A DNA stretch of 64,000 bases from Codonopsis lanceolata (GCA_013146195.2 CM028382.1:5490434-5554433), one strand, 5' to 3'. Shown: positions 33,811-46,190, numbered from the stretch's first letter. Notes: a model not told the origin generated them from the sequence alone. Program-made: numbers and translations.

Positions 33811-34642
33811 AAAGATATTTTGGATTGTCTAATCTTTGCGGGGTATACTTGGTTTGTCAGTCAATACTCATCTAGTGACAAATTATATCGGTGATATTAT
33901 GTTATAGCATAGCAAAAATCTTGTCGGCCGATTAGGCGACATATGAAACTCTTAACCTTCAACGAAATTTCACGGTGATAGCCTTCGGTGACAAAATTAT
34001 TGGAACCGGGTAAATCTAAATTAGGCGACACACATTTATCTAGTGACATCTTCTTAGGCGACAATTGTTCGGTGACATATCCTTATCTCTATATTTATCG
34101 GTGACAACTCGGTGATTAACGATCCATTTTGTCAGGTAGTCTCTCGAGCCTTAAGTCAAAGGCGATCGTATCTCGGCTAAGACTTACTCTATAATTTATT
34201 AAAAATTCTTCATTTATTTCCGCCTTTTATTTTCCTTGGAACTTCATGAAGCTTTTTGAAAAGCCAAAATGACCTTTCCACTATCCCACCAACTCTGGCG
34301 GTTGAAATGACGTGTTTTCACAAAAAACGGCTCATCATTATGATAATAACTCTCTGTCATAAAGTGTTATTTTTATCACAAAAACCAAAATTCACATTGT
34401 ACTTTATCACTACACTCCATATCTTCACTTTTAAAACCCACTAACTCATATAAGCTTCTATTTAAAACACTTCACTTCACTTCTTCACTAAATCCTTTCT
34501 CTCTCACTAAAAATCCTTCTCTCTCTCAAACCCTCTCTTCTTCAAAACCCTAACCCTAGATTTTCTAGTATTCTCTTTCCTTCACTCCTTCTTCTCTCTC
34601 TCTTTCTTCATCTTCTAACTTATCTGTTGCTATTTCAGGAAA
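33811..34642 (+). mobile_element. Post-pol non-coding segment of the copia element
   Basis: No coding domain is seen. Short GGTGACA/GGCGACA-type words recur many times between 33880 and 34140. From 34440 the sequence becomes rich in CTCTCTC and TTCTTC, like a 5' leader, and ends in TTGCTATTTCAG (34627-34638), a good splice acceptor just before the ATG at 34643. No LTR copy of 27256-28203 was found here. Confidence 0.5.
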
Positions 34643-35700
34643 ATGGCTTCGAACACAGCAGTTGGATGTCTTCTGGACATTGTTTCTCTGAATGAAGAAC
34701 CGTTAGGGCTTGAGCTCATTCACTTAGTCACTGCGTCTGGGTTAATGCCTCTACTTTCCTTCAACATTCGGACCTTCGGTTGCCTAAGCGAAGAATTTTT
34801 CATGGGTATGGAGGAAAACCCGGTAGACCCATTCTCTTATTGGTAATATCGAGAGGAGTTCCCATCGTTTTGACTCGAAACCATCACTTTGCTTTTCCCA
34901 ACCTCTATGACGATGGCTCAACAACCTACACCATTCCCGACTGACAAAACCCAGCGAGATGGGTGGATTACTATGAGAGGAGAAGTCAGTAGAACTTGCC
35001 TTTGATGAGCACAAGCATCGGTTTGCTCCACTTCACATGCTATGCCTGGCCACGGTGTTGGACAAGTGCCTCATTATTAAATCAGGGGACATGACAAGAT
35101 TACGAGGCAGTTGTTGTTTCTCATGGAAGGCATTGTGGAAAATTGCGAGATGAGCTGGGAGGGCTGTTTTAGTAGAGTGCATAAAAGTCAACATTGCCAA
35201 GTACAAGGAAAACATGGCTCTTGAAACCCAAGACTCACCCATCATCGATTATAAATCGGTTTCTCCGATCAATTCCTACTCTTCAACATCTACTCATTAA
35301 GGTTGGTGACCTTGAAGGCTGTCAAGGTCAAGAAATATGTTGCGGTACCGACATCGAAGCAAGTGTGTCAAGCAGATTTGGTCGAAAGTTCCCCGGTCAG
35401 TCAAGCGAGCCAAGAAGAACAAGAAACAAGGACCCAAGCTCTTACCGGTTGTTTCCTCACCTAGTCGGACCGATGATGATCAGTGATCGGCAATTTGAAA
35501 TTGATCGACCAAGAGTTCGGAACAAGTGTTCGACCAACGGCCAGGAGGTCGGTCGGCCACCGGAGGTCGGCCGGTGAAGATGCACCTCCAGGCTGGTCGG
35601 CACCGGTGATGTGCAGAGTGAAGTTCCCGAAAGGAGGCAAACTAGAAGGAGGAGGCCGACATTGGCGGTGACACTCTGCAAAAAAGGCAGAGAAGAAATC
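34643..35700 (+). pseudogene. Unrecognised degraded post-pol ORF
   Basis: The first run, 67 codons, starts MASNTAVGCLLDIVSLNEEP and is followed by further runs in other frames. Among these are a segment with LRGSCCFSWKALW (about 35100), KYKENMALETQDSP (about 35200-35240), and a basic-then-acidic part near 35320-35420. No known domain is recognised. The place after pol, in sense orientation, is where SIRE-like elements carry an env-like ORF, but no signal peptide or clear membrane segment is seen. It could also be captured host sequence. Multiple frame changes make it non-functional. Confidence 0.4.
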
Positions 35701-35989
35701 CGAACTTAATCAGGTACCTTTGTTCCTTTCTCCCTACTCCATCACCGATCGGCTCCCAACTCTCCCCCTCAATCCTAGGTCTCCAAACCTTTGCTCCAAT
35801 CAAATTTTTCCCACCGATTAGGAATCCCACTTTCCATCCTAGGCATTCCTACTACTGTGCCAATCCAGCTTTATTCCCCCTAACTGGTCTTCCTATAGAT
35901 CATCTTCCTTATTTTGTTCAGCTTTCTTCTTTCTTTCCATGAGGAGAAGAAAGCTAAAACCCTCTCAACCCACTAAGTACATTGACCAC

Positions 35990-37775
35990 AACCCGAAAAG
36001 ACGCCTTATGTGTTATATCCTGTCACACCCAATCTCACCAAGAAGACTTAGGGGCCAATTATGGCAAGTACTTTGATCTTCTCCCTTTGCTCTGGAACAA
36101 ATTCTATCTCTCCAATGATAGATTTGTTCAGATGAGCTTGTCTTTTAGCCTGAAAATTTACAATAAAGTACATGACCTACCAAATTCTTCCATCAAATGA
36201 TCCCTTCCTCGCGCAGACTTGCTCGCTCGAGGATGATGACATAAACCAGACTGAACAACCTTCGCCGAGCCATCCAAATTAGCCCGAATCCAAAGAGTCG
36301 CAAACAAATATGTCCAGATGCAATTAATACGCGAACCAAGCCTATATCGAACTCCATTGCATGTGATGGTCTCCATGCCGGAGGAGCTTCTATGAGTACC
36401 GCCTTTCCGATGCAATGTCTAGTCAACCACAGCCCATTGATTATAGAGTCCATTCCCACTGTTCCTCATATCACTCCTTCCCCTGCTCCTTGTTGTCAGA
36501 CAACCTTACAAGTTTCTCGCCCACCGAGCCCACAACTCTTTCAACCTGCACTTTTCAACCCATCTCTACCTTCCTTCAGCCCTACTATTGATGCATCCAC
36601 TTCCATACTTCCTCATCGCTCTCTCCCTACACTACCTATACCAAGCCAGCCTCAACCATCAACTCTACATACCACACTACCACCGTCCCACTGTGTCGCC
36701 CACCCCTCTCTCGCTCAAGATATGTCAGCCATACCCCTACCAGCAACACTTGTGTTAGTCACTCCATCCATTCCCATTCCTCCCTTGACTGATACTATTC
36801 CTGCACCTATCCTCACCGCAATGACTCTCTACCGATGTCTCAACCGCTATCCTTATCTCATCACCGACACCTAGCTACTTCTCCCCTCTTCCAAGAAATG
36901 ACATACCCTCTCATCCAAATCAAGCCCCCTTCTGCTTGTTCTAATTCGACCTATCCCTTCACACCTCTCTCTCTCACCCTATCGCCGCCTCCTCATTTCA
37001 CCAGAAGCCTACTCAACCTGAGCCTACTTCACAAGATGCTTCTGATTCCTCTTCTTCTGAAAAATCTGTGGACCAATCCCCCTTAGACTCTTCATCTGAT
37101 TCCTCCAAGTCAACCTCTGAGGATGAGTCCCTTCTTAGCCCTTCTCAGCTAGCCTGTAAGAGAGCCAAAAAACAAAGGGAGATTGTCTCCAAAGCCTTGC
37201 TTCATCCTACAGGCACCAAAATTGTCTTTCCCGAAGACATGCCTCTACCTCGAACTCCGCACTGAGCCGAGCACAAATCCCATTCTACCCCATAGATGTC
37301 TTTTTTCGACCTCGAGGATGCCGATATCCATACCTTTTAGCTATTCTCTAATGAGCTCGACCCTCTCACCACCTACCCTTAACCTACAACCTTGTTCTCT
37401 CTCTTTGTCGCCTAAGCCGATCTTCCGTATGTCCACCATCTCCAAATGAAGTCGCCTTTTATACACCACACCAACCAAATTACACTTCAATAGTAGCCTC
37501 CCGCTCCAAACCTTACCCAGACATTACCACCGAGGCGCAAGCCGCCATCGCCAGCCGGGTGCCCCTCGTGAAACCAACATGGATGATCGAGGACCATCTT
37601 GCTCTACCAAAGAAGAATGGGCTAATCGAGCTTCAATGTCAAGCAACGCTTCAAACCATTCAGAGGAGTAAGAAACGTAGCACTGGCCGATACTTTACCG
37701 GCCGAAAACAAGATTCTCGTGCAAATGGTCAAACTTATGCCGATCACCAAGAAATAAAGCCGATTAATCGATAAA
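35990..37775 (+). pseudogene. Unrecognised Pro/Ser-rich post-pol ORF remnants
   Basis: Three stretches follow each other. The first is a hydrophobic run with KYFDLLPLLWNKFYLSNDRF (36059-36130). The second is a long Pro/Ser/Thr-rich region (36392-37080). The third is an acidic-serine tail, DSSSDSSKSTSEDESLLSPS, followed by CKRAKKQREIV (37068-37230). The frame changes at least four times. This low-complexity layout resembles the tail of env-like ORFs of some plant copia elements, but it gives no firm homology. The region ends at the Tat LTR start (37836). Confidence 0.35.
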
Positions 37776-37835
37776 GAAACCGGTTTAAAAGGAAACCAAG
37801 TCGAACAAGTAATGGAAGTAAGTCGCCAGAACTTG

Positions 37836-39573
37836 TGTAGACACCCCAATTTTCTGTATGTAACTCGACATAAAATATCAAACTCGTTAAAACTTAACAA
37901 ATGTCAAGTTGCGTAAGTCAAAATGCGAAAGGAAAAGCAGATGCGCGAAAAGTTGAACCGCAGGGGGGAAAGTGTCAAAATTTGAAACTTCAAAACATTG
38001 TGCCTCAATTGCTCTTGGTGCCGCACTAAGCATAAGCTGGTGGCACCAAGCATCTTTTCATGCGTCTCTCTCTACAAAGAATTAGTACAAGTCTTTATGC
38101 ACAAGGTACAACTCATCGATGCAGAGAAGAAATGAAAGAATTGCGTGTCCCTAAATGCAAGTATAAATAGACATGCCCGGCCCCATTTCAACACAATTTT
38201 CATCCGAGATTGGACAAGCTCGGCTCCTCGATACATTTAGTACGAGAGGTGCGAGATGTGAGCGAAGCCCCTAAAATCTCCAAACCCCACCAAACTCGCC
38301 AAACCAAAAACCCATAGGTTATAAGTGATCCCTAGCCTAGTTGTTAGGTATCCACCTAAAACCCCATTCAAAAATCCCAAAATAAGCCGCTACTCCGCCT
38401 CTAACGAGCTAAAAAGTCAAAACTTAAGTCTAGGTTCCGCCTAACCGAAAACCTACCCAAATAAAGCCGTCACTGCCCGAGTCGACTAGCCCCCAGCCTC
38501 AAATCCGCTCAAATCCGCTCAAATCCACTCAATTCCAAATCCAGCTCAATTCAAAAAAAAGACTCCTCTCCCAGGACAGAAGAAGACACCACCGCTTCTA
38601 AAAGGTAATACCTTTTATGTATTATTTTATTTATATTTTTTTTTTTATTTATTTTCAAAAGTTGTATTTTAAATCCGACAATGTAGCCAATATAAGCCGT
38701 TGTGCCGCCTTGATTAGATTAGGAAAATTATGTAAAAGAGCCGTTATAATGGCCAAATATTCTTAAATGTGTTTGTAATTATTGGAAGGAGGCGGTCATG
38801 AGTCCAGAATAATGTAGCCACGAATGTATCTGCTTAATTTTCCCTTGTCAAAATAAGACCTTATTTATTTGCTAGATTAATATAACAATGAGCATATTTC
38901 ACCTAAAAACGCTTTGAGATCGAAGGGCGAGTTGGGTGCCTAGCACCTTCCCAACTCGTAACTTAGCCCCCGAACCCGTTTTCTAAAATCTCGGTTTTCT
39001 TCTGGTTTTCCTTTATTTTTGCCTTAAAATAAAGGTGGCGATTTAAAACTTTCAGATCCAAAGGGGGCCACGCAACATTCTCTTTGCACTTTCCCTGTTT
39101 CTCCCTAAAAAAGGGAGATACTGAATGGAGGTGATGTATTCCCATATCCCGGTATCCCCTAAACAAGGGATAACTTGATGCTGGAAACCCATAGCTCCCA
39201 TAGCGATCCTGGGCCATAAGGCCATTTTAATAAATCCATAAGTGGGGGCGCAATATCTTTTTCTTGCACTTCTATTATCCCCGACGTAAAAAGGAGAATG
39301 AGAATGGAAAGGTAATGCATTCCCATATCCTCGTTATCCACGAAATAAGTGGATAACCTCGACATGGAAACCTTTAGTTCCCATTTTGGATACAAAATCC
39401 ACTCAAGGCAACCGAGGCACATTCCAACGTGCTAATATAGACAGCTCCTCTCGCACTTTGATTTCGCCTTCCCTAAACAAGGGAGGGTGGAACGAGAGCA
39501 AGGGTGTCCCGATTCGCACGCACGCCGCACCCTAAACAAGGGCGCTGGCGCGGTCGCACCCCTGAACCTCACA
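37836..39573 (+). mobile_element. Tat-type 5' LTR C
   Basis: It begins TGTAGACACCCCAATTTTC and ends CTCACA, with a degenerate PBS (GGGCGACTCATTGGG) directly after. A TATA box is at 38161-38170. The distal part carries the block GGGCGAGTTGGGTGCCTAGC and two hairpin-bearing subrepeats from about 39063 and 39241. It aligns with LTR B (9855-11668) throughout. The unit AAATCCGCTC is repeated at 38500-38530. The five bases before it are ACTTG; no second LTR is seen for checking a duplication. Confidence 0.82.
38161..38170 (+). promoter_or_regulatory. TATA box of Tat LTR C
   Basis: GTATAAATAG is conserved in position with the TATA box of LTR B. Confidence 0.7.
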
Positions 39574-39575
39574 AG

Positions 39576-41100
39576 GGCGACTCATTGGGAGTTGTTTTAT
39601 TTTTAATAAAATGGAGGGCTAGACTCATAAAATAAAACCTTTTTGGCTTTTCTTTGTTTTTGGCCGCAATATGCTCGTTATATTAATTCGATTTCAATAA
39701 AGTGTTCCCATTACTGCCGTGGCTATATTTGTGGATATGATCCTCCATCCGGCAGCCAGCCTGCTCCGATATCCATATGTGCATGTTCGAGATATTAAAA
39801 AAAATCAAATCAAAAAAAAAATTAAAAATATATATATATATATGCATATATATAAGGCGGTCTAAGTATATTGGCGGAAACTCCATTGATACCCTTAAAC
39901 ATTCTCAATAGGTGTGGTATCGCCGAGCATACAACGCCGCTGCATTTGGCCGATCAAAAGCCTTCAAACACTATTATATATATATACATAAAAAAAAATT
40001 TCGAAAAATCAAAAAAAAGAAAATATATATTATATATTTTACAAATAAATTCCGGCAAAGACAACAAAAGGGTCGGCTTTACTTCCCTTTATTTTCTTTC
40101 ATTTATTTCTTTCAAGACATTTTTTTTTCACTTTATTCTCAGAATCTCGATATTTGTACATCTCAAAGATTCATTATGTCATTTTATTTTGGGGGCATAG
40201 GACCAAAATTTGTAATTAATAGGATAGATAGTTTCCCCACTTTTCTTTCTATTTCTTAATGTGATGTGCTTATTGCTCGCGCCAAACTAAAAAGCCGAAA
40301 ATCCACACAAACAAAGAAGACAGCCAAATTTGTTTTATTTTCTATATCTCAGAAATAAATAAATTTTATCGCTTAGATACCGCATACACGTGCACGCATG
40401 TAAATATATTCGAACTGTTATCCCTACACCATGGCCACTCTACCCCCGCATAAGCCAACGTTAGAATGCATATAGTTTTTCAGACACTTCAGATCGACCG
40501 GTTTTGCATTTTGAATTATGGGTCGCCCTCGTCAAAAAAAAAAAATCATCAAAAAAAAATCGAAAAATATATATATGTCAAAAAAAAACGCAAGTTCAAA
40601 AAAAATAATAAGTAAAACAAAAAAATATATATAGACAATAAATAACAAACATGGGCCGATTTATAATTCTCGATGCTCGACCTAGACCATTTCGAATGGT
40701 GGATCCCGAAAGAGTATAGGCCCTTCGCCTCGGGACCACCACCTTGGAGTCGAAAGTGGAATACGTTGGTCCTATACTGGAGAAAGAATCCACTATTCGA
40801 GGAAAAGTCACGAGGCTGTCAAAATAAAGCAGTGCTTATCCCAGGTCAATTGTAGGGAACATGAAAATAAATAATAATAAAATATTAATAAAAGGCACTT
40901 GTACTTCAAGCCCATATAGCCTCCATCCAAATCTTCGATACCTACCAAACCCCGTTTTCCTAAACGAAACTCTTGGCCCCGGTGGAATTTGGAAACGCTT
41001 AATTCGAGGAAGCGATCTGTAAATCGAATCAAAAGGTATCGGTTCGAGATCGCACGAGGCGAGAATCGGCCTCACCAAAAGTAACACAGATCCAAGCGGT
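39576..41100 (+). mobile_element. Untranslated leader of Tat element C
   Basis: This matches the leader at 8311-9594 in order. The shared blocks are GGAGGGCTAGACTCA, GATCCTCCATC, the CGACCTAGACCATTTCGAAT block (40679) and the sequence near 40840. TA and A runs (39800-39850, 39960-40045, 40530-40640) expand it. No coding domain is recognised. Confidence 0.75.
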
Positions 41101-42510
41101 ATGGCGGCAAAGAACAAACAAAAAGTCGTGACGGAGATAGTAGCAACAGGCAATGGGAACTAAAAGGGAAACTCCTGCGTATGCACCTCCTCCTCGCGGC
41201 TTGAGGCTTGGTTAAAAAGGCTGGACACCCATGCAAAGAAAATAATGGATCAGGTGGTAAGTGACCTTTTGGCGGATTTTTGAAACCACTTGCCATTTTC
41301 TCACAAAAAGCCAAACTCCACAGGTATGCTCTAATACTTCCCCTCTCTGAAAATAAACTCCCACGATACCACCGAAAATATCCTCTTCCAAGCTTCCAAA
41401 ACCATCAAGTGCGCCTACCAACCCAGGTGATGACCTCCTTGGTCAAAACATGATTTCAATACCCACGACTCTAGCCCAAACTCTCGTAAATCAACCTTGA
41501 TCCTTCCCACTGAATGCCTATTACCACAACCGGAAAATCATCCCTTTTCGATCCATCGGATGCCTATTTCCACATGATCGGGAAACTTAAAAGTATCATT
41601 TGCATACCGAAGGAATCCCTCTTGGCCCAGGCCCAGTCGACAAAGCCAATCTCGCCCCAACCTTATCCGAAAAGAAAACCCCATTTCATTGCCCACCAAA
41701 ACCCGACCTAGCTATATATGCAAAGCCACGAAATCGAGAAAGACATTCGATGACTTGCTCGCCTCTAACAATCGAAATACTCAAACATCAGGTGCCCATG
41801 GGATCTTGAAACCCATGGATAACTACAATCCACCCAAGCCATTGCCCGAGGAACTTGGAACCATGCCCGTTTGTAGTATCATAAAATCGGCCATCTTACC
41901 GATCGATGCTATACACTCAAAGCGCCATTCGGGACCTCATCGACAACAAAGAAATTTCATCGGGCAGCGAGGACGAAAATCTTTGAAACAAGTCAAGCCC
42001 GGGAAGTTTAAGTGGAGGCAAGTTAGCATATTTAAGTATGAATAAAGGTCTTTGTAAAATCGTTGATCAATAAAGGAGTTTCCCCAACAAGTGTTCTGAG
42101 AAGACGACTTCGGGTATGATAGAAGGAGACTTCACCGATTATGAAGCGGCTCCTGTTGAGATTGGGGCTACTTCTAATAAACCTCTGAGAACTAGTATAC
42201 TACGACCGGCCCACTTTTGACGCCGCGGATCGGTGGACCGCTTCGGATATATTACCCTATTCCTTTCCACCTAGCCTTACGGACTTGGTCATCTACCAAT
42301 CCGATCCCTAAAATTAGTACCCTATTCCTTTCCTTAGCCTTACAGATTTGGTCATCTACCAATCCGCTCCCCCTAATGATGAGGATCTCAAACCCCTGTG
42401 TCCTCAATAATGTAATTAACCCTCAGTAATTAACCACATGCGTTGTGCTTTTAATAATAATCTAACGTCTTTGCTTATTTCTTAGTTACTTTGCATTAAA
42501 GACACATTAA
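41101..42510 (+). pseudogene. Tat element C gag remnant
   Basis: The ATG at 41101 (MAAKNKQKVVTEIVATGN) matches the gag start at 9595. What follows is broken by frameshifts. Weak gag-like traces include FDDLLASNNRN (41735) and NPPKPLPEELGTMP (41829-41870). After 42080 only fragments remain, including a short duplicated block with TTGGTCATCTACCAATCCG at about 42286 and 42350. The capsid core is not recognisable here. The assignment rests on position and the shared start. Confidence 0.5.
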
Positions 42511-42599
42511 ATAATTATAATAATGAGTCATTTAAAGGACCCAAAAGAAAAAAAAAGAAAATTTCTTGAGCTTATAAAGTCGGTAGAGCCAGAGACATC

Positions 42600-43340
42600 A
42601 TCAACAAGAATCGAAGACCGATCCACCATCAATCTCAGAGGCCGGAGCAAGGAAATCAAAAGAAGTCAAAATCGGCAACTCCCGCGAGGCTCGAAAAGAA
42701 CACCACTCATGGATCTCCTCAAAGGTTCGTGGACATGCTCCTTAGTCTATAAAGATATGTCGAGTAGACCCGACCATGGTTGAACACCTGATCCCACATA
42801 TCAGGATGCTCATTAATCGGACAAAAGCTCCATGCATCAAGCGAGCGGTTTACTACAAGTTAAAAAAAAAAAAAAACGACCACTCGTCAACTTCATTCGG
42901 GTAAAAAAAAAAAATAAATAAATAAAAATAAAAAAAGAAAGAAAAAAAGAAAAAAAAAAAAAATAAAAAAAATATATATATACCCGACGTCATTTGTCCA
43001 AAATAGTGACCATTCCCAAAATCCAACAACAAAGACATCTTGGGCTATAGTCAAATCAAAAGCGAGCTAGGAAACCAAGAAAAAGACCTCATCCCTCGGG
43101 GACCCTACGCTATCATGTCATGCCTTTGCCTGGCTAAAAAAAATCTTTGGGGGCTACTTATCAAAGGTTGCTACCCCTCTCTTCCACAACATGTAGCCGT
43201 ATATTGTCAATGGGATCCGTCGGGAAATGTCGTACTCCCTACAAGCCAAGAAAGAAGACCTTGTTCGACCTCAATCTCAACAAGTCCAAAAGGTATGATG
43301 CTCGATCCACTCTCTATCCAACAAGTGCTTCCCTCTCGGC
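42600..43340 (+). pseudogene. Tat element C reverse transcriptase remnant
   Basis: Landmarks of a Tat-type RT occur in order but in different frames: SWTCSLVYKDMSS (the region before RT), GYSQIKS near 43041, IMSCLCLAKK, and GATYQR at 43147-43165, which corresponds to the conserved NAGATYQR motif. An A-rich expansion (42858-42980) interrupts it. The catalytic box is not visible. The domain was active in the ancestor and is dead here. Confidence 0.65.
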
Positions 43341-43363
43341 CGCTTCTTTGAAAACCGAAAAGA

Positions 43364-43625
43364 GGCGGTCTAGGCAAAAGTTAGGGCAAAAGAAAAAAAA
43401 AGGAAAAAAAAAGCCCTAAGAGGCTGAAAACCCGAAAGGCGGCCTAGGCAAAAGTTAGGGCATTCAAAAAAATGAAAATAAAAAGGAGAAATAAGGGCTC
43501 GCTGAGGTGAAAACCGAAATGGCCGCCTAGGCAAAAAAATTAGAGCATAAAAAAAGAAATAAAAGGCTCGCTAGGTTGAAAACCGAAAGAGCGACCTAGT
43601 GCAAAAGTTAGAGCCAAACAAATAA
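43364..43625 (+). repeat. Short tandem repeat block (about four units of 60-75 bp)
   Basis: Each unit contains a form of GAAAACCGAAA-GGC, then GCCTAGGCAAAAGTTAGGGC and an A-rich tail. Units start near 43350, 43418, 43500 and 43570 and have diverged by substitutions and A-run length changes. Similar minisatellite-like blocks are known in Tat-lineage elements. No coding frame is kept across them. Confidence 0.75.
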
Positions 43626-44454
43626 AAAATATATATCGAGAGAATAAGGAGAGGGAAGCACTCTTTGAAACCTCGGCATCTATCTCAAATCTTCGGCAGC
43701 TGCAAGGGTTCGCTCGCGAGAAGAAAAAAAAGAAAAACCACGACATAAGCTCACAATAAAATACTAAAATATAATATTACGGTCCTAGGTGCAACTTAGG
43801 AATAATTGCAAAAAATTTAGATTATGCATTAATGGCATGTACATATCTATTATTGCCTGTATTCCCCTTTTGTTTTCCCGAAACAATCCTTTTCTTGCGA
43901 CCATAGCCGGCTGAGGTCCATCGATTACTGCGGCGTCCATCCAGAGGTCTGCCCATATACTCCTCCTCTGCGAGGCGAAGAAGAAACCCTAGACTCATCG
44001 GCATGAGAGCCCCGAAGTGTCCTCATCCTCATCATCAATGTCTCAATTATCCCGGATAGGAGTACCGCTTTGCTGGTACCATGATAATTCGGCTCCGACC
44101 ATCGTCTCTCTTCTGCGTCGATCGCGAAAAAAATTTACCAAAAGTACGACGCGACTCTTGACCACAATGCACCCGAAGTTCAGCCAGACCATTCGATATC
44201 ACTCAAAAAAATATAAAAAAGAAAGAAGCAGCTCTTATCAAGGTCTCAAAAATCCCTTTCCTCAAAATCTGACGATGCCATTACATTTAGATGTTTGGCA
44301 TAGTTTATTTTACGTGTGAATTTATTTTTTGCATGTTGTATCTTGCGCTATACATTATATTGCATTATTTCATAATGTTTATGCAGATTTCTTTCACGAA
44401 AAATCGTAAAAAAAGGAAAACCCAAAAATAAAAGGAATCTAAAAATAATAGCTT
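43626..44454. other. Unassigned sequence left of the assembly gap
   Basis: No domain is recognised on either strand. Small ORFs (a Ser-rich one at 44017) show no family motif. The stretch probably belongs to the internal region of Tat element C, but nothing in it proves this. Confidence 0.4.
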
Positions 44455-44554
44455 NNNNNNNNNNNNNNNNNNNNNNNNNNNNNNNNNNNNNNNNNNNNNN
44501 NNNNNNNNNNNNNNNNNNNNNNNNNNNNNNNNNNNNNNNNNNNNNNNNNNNNNN
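44455..44554. other. Assembly gap of 100 N
   Basis: A run of exactly 100 N is present, the conventional size for a gap of unknown length. It falls between two different Tat-type internal regions, so an element end and a 5' LTR are likely missing. Confidence 0.99.
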
Positions 44555-44579
44555 TTTTCCTCGATGCGCATCAGTGATA

Positions 44580-45450
44580 TCACCAGTCAAAATGAACGAG
44601 CAAGACAAAGCGAAGATGCCGGCAAATTGGGCCTCTATTACGTTATAAAATGATGCCCTTCGGCCGAAATGCGGGGCCACTTACCAACGCATGGTCAACA
44701 AGGTCTTCGGCCTCTACAGAAACATGGAGGCTCACATGATGACATGGTCATCAAGACAAGGGGCCGCGACCACACTCTCGACTGGCGTAAACGTGCCAAT
44801 CAAAACACAACATGAAGCTTGAACAGAGCAAGTGCGCCTTCGAGTCCGAGCGAGGAAAGTTTCTTGGGTTTATGGTCAACTAGCGTGGTATAGAGGCTAA
44901 CCGGAGGAGAAGATACAAGCCTTACTCGATATGGACGACCCTCTTGCATCAAACACGTCTAGTGGTTGGCAACGGTTAAGGCGGGGTCATTGCCTTGGAG
45001 GTCGCTTCATCTCGGTCGGCGGAAAAGTGTCTCCCTTTCTTCAAGGTTACTAGCGCGATAACAAGGGTTTTGAGTGGAATACGAGGCAGGCGTGCCAAGG
45101 CCCTCAAGCTTCGGCTCGGGGAATATCTTGGCAAACCACCTCTCCTCAGCGACCAGGTGCAGGTGCGGTGAGCCTTTATATGTATATCTAGCGACCGCGG
45201 ACCGAGGCCGGAGACAGGCATGCATTTGTTTTGAATTAGGGAGGAATTAGATATTCAAAAACATGTGTACTATGTATCTAAGGCCCTCAGTCTGTTGAGG
45301 GTCGTTATTTTAATGTAGAAAAATTAGCCTACTCGCTTGTTTGTTATAGGCTGCAGAAAATTAAGGGCTTATTTTTACGCACATGTAATCATAGTATACA
45401 GGAGACGCACCAGCGCTAACGAAGTCTGCACACAAGCTTGACACATCGGT
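44580..45450 (+). pseudogene. Tat/Retand-like element D: RT end and first RNase H
   Basis: Broken frames retain MPFG-NAG-TYQRMVNKVFG (44653-44710), the MEAHMMTWS region corresponding to the catalytic loop, FLGF-VN (44860-44880) and PEEKIQALLDM (44905-44935). These are followed by RT connection and RNase H remnants up to about 45230. A 190-bp stretch near 45235-45420 resembles nothing coding. The 5' part of the element (LTR, gag, protease, early RT) is missing at the gap. Confidence 0.75.
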
Positions 45451-46190
45451 ATTTGCTCGGCTTTTCAGCGTCGTCGAGGCTCAGAGAGTTCCACGTAGAC
45501 TACTTGCCGAGGCGAGCAATCAAAGCTCAAACTCTAGTTGATTTCTTGGTTGAAACAAGCTTCACCCAGCGGGAGGACCCGAGGTCAATGACCAATAGGG
45601 CCCAGAGCAAAGGCAGCGCCTGGCAGTACCCCGGCCAGAACGACTCTTGTTGGGATCTTTATGTGGATGGCGGCGAGCAAAGTCGGGAGGCAGGCGGCAT
45701 CCTTCTCATAGCTCCCAGAGCGAAATCACATAGTTTGAGCTAGCACTTCGGTTCAAGTTCCACCTCAAACAATGTTACAATACAGGAATGCAGAGCGATG
45801 ATCGTCGGGCTTGAGCTCGCATCGATATGGGCGTAGAAGCGCTCGAGTGTACTCGGATTCCACGACTAATGGTGAACCAAGTCCTAGGGGAGTATATGGT
45901 GCACCACCTACACCTCGGTCAAAATGCATCTTGCGAGCTCAGAAAGAAATCTTGGCCAATTTCAAGTATTGGGAGATCATCGAAATTGATCGGCGACAAC
46001 ATCTTGACGACGCGAACTACTTTGTCCAAGATAAATTGAGGCAAACTTAACATTGTTGAATCCTTTAATAATGATCGAGCATTTGGAAACTTCGGCTGTT
46101 GATAGACCAATCATAATGGACATCGAACCAGCGACCAGAAGTTGGATTAATGACTACAAAGACTACATCGGCGAGTGGAGTCGCCCACAT
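45450..46190 (+). pseudogene. Element D additional RNase H region
   Basis: The linker REFHVDYLPRRAIKAQTLVDFLVE is followed by WDLYVDGGEQSREAGGILL (about 45653-45710). After a frame change come GLELASI and YSDST--MVNQVLGEY (45808-45900) and ILANFKYWEIIEIDRRQH (45949-46002). This is the RVT_3-like second RNase H that Tat-lineage elements carry in addition to the gypsy one. The Asp residues of the DG and SDS motifs are visible. Stops and two frameshifts break it. Confidence 0.75.

Noticed and set aside
36392..36874. A 160-codon Pro/Ser-rich open frame that could be taken for an extensin-like host gene
   Set aside because: It has no signal peptide, no SPPPP-type repeats and no intact ends. It sits within the degraded post-pol region of a copia element, and low-complexity CT-rich DNA gives such frames by chance.
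39683..40259. Ile/Phe/Lys-rich open frames around 39700-40260
   Set aside because: They lie in the AT- and A-rich untranslated leader of Tat element C, which is also present without these frames at 8311-9594.
42853..43038. A Phe-rich minus-strand open frame that looks like a membrane protein
   Set aside because: It is the complement of a long A-rich tract (42858-42980). Poly-A DNA read backwards gives poly-Phe.
44348..44680. An open frame running through the N gap
   Set aside because: The translation across N is meaningless, and the flanks show no homologous protein.
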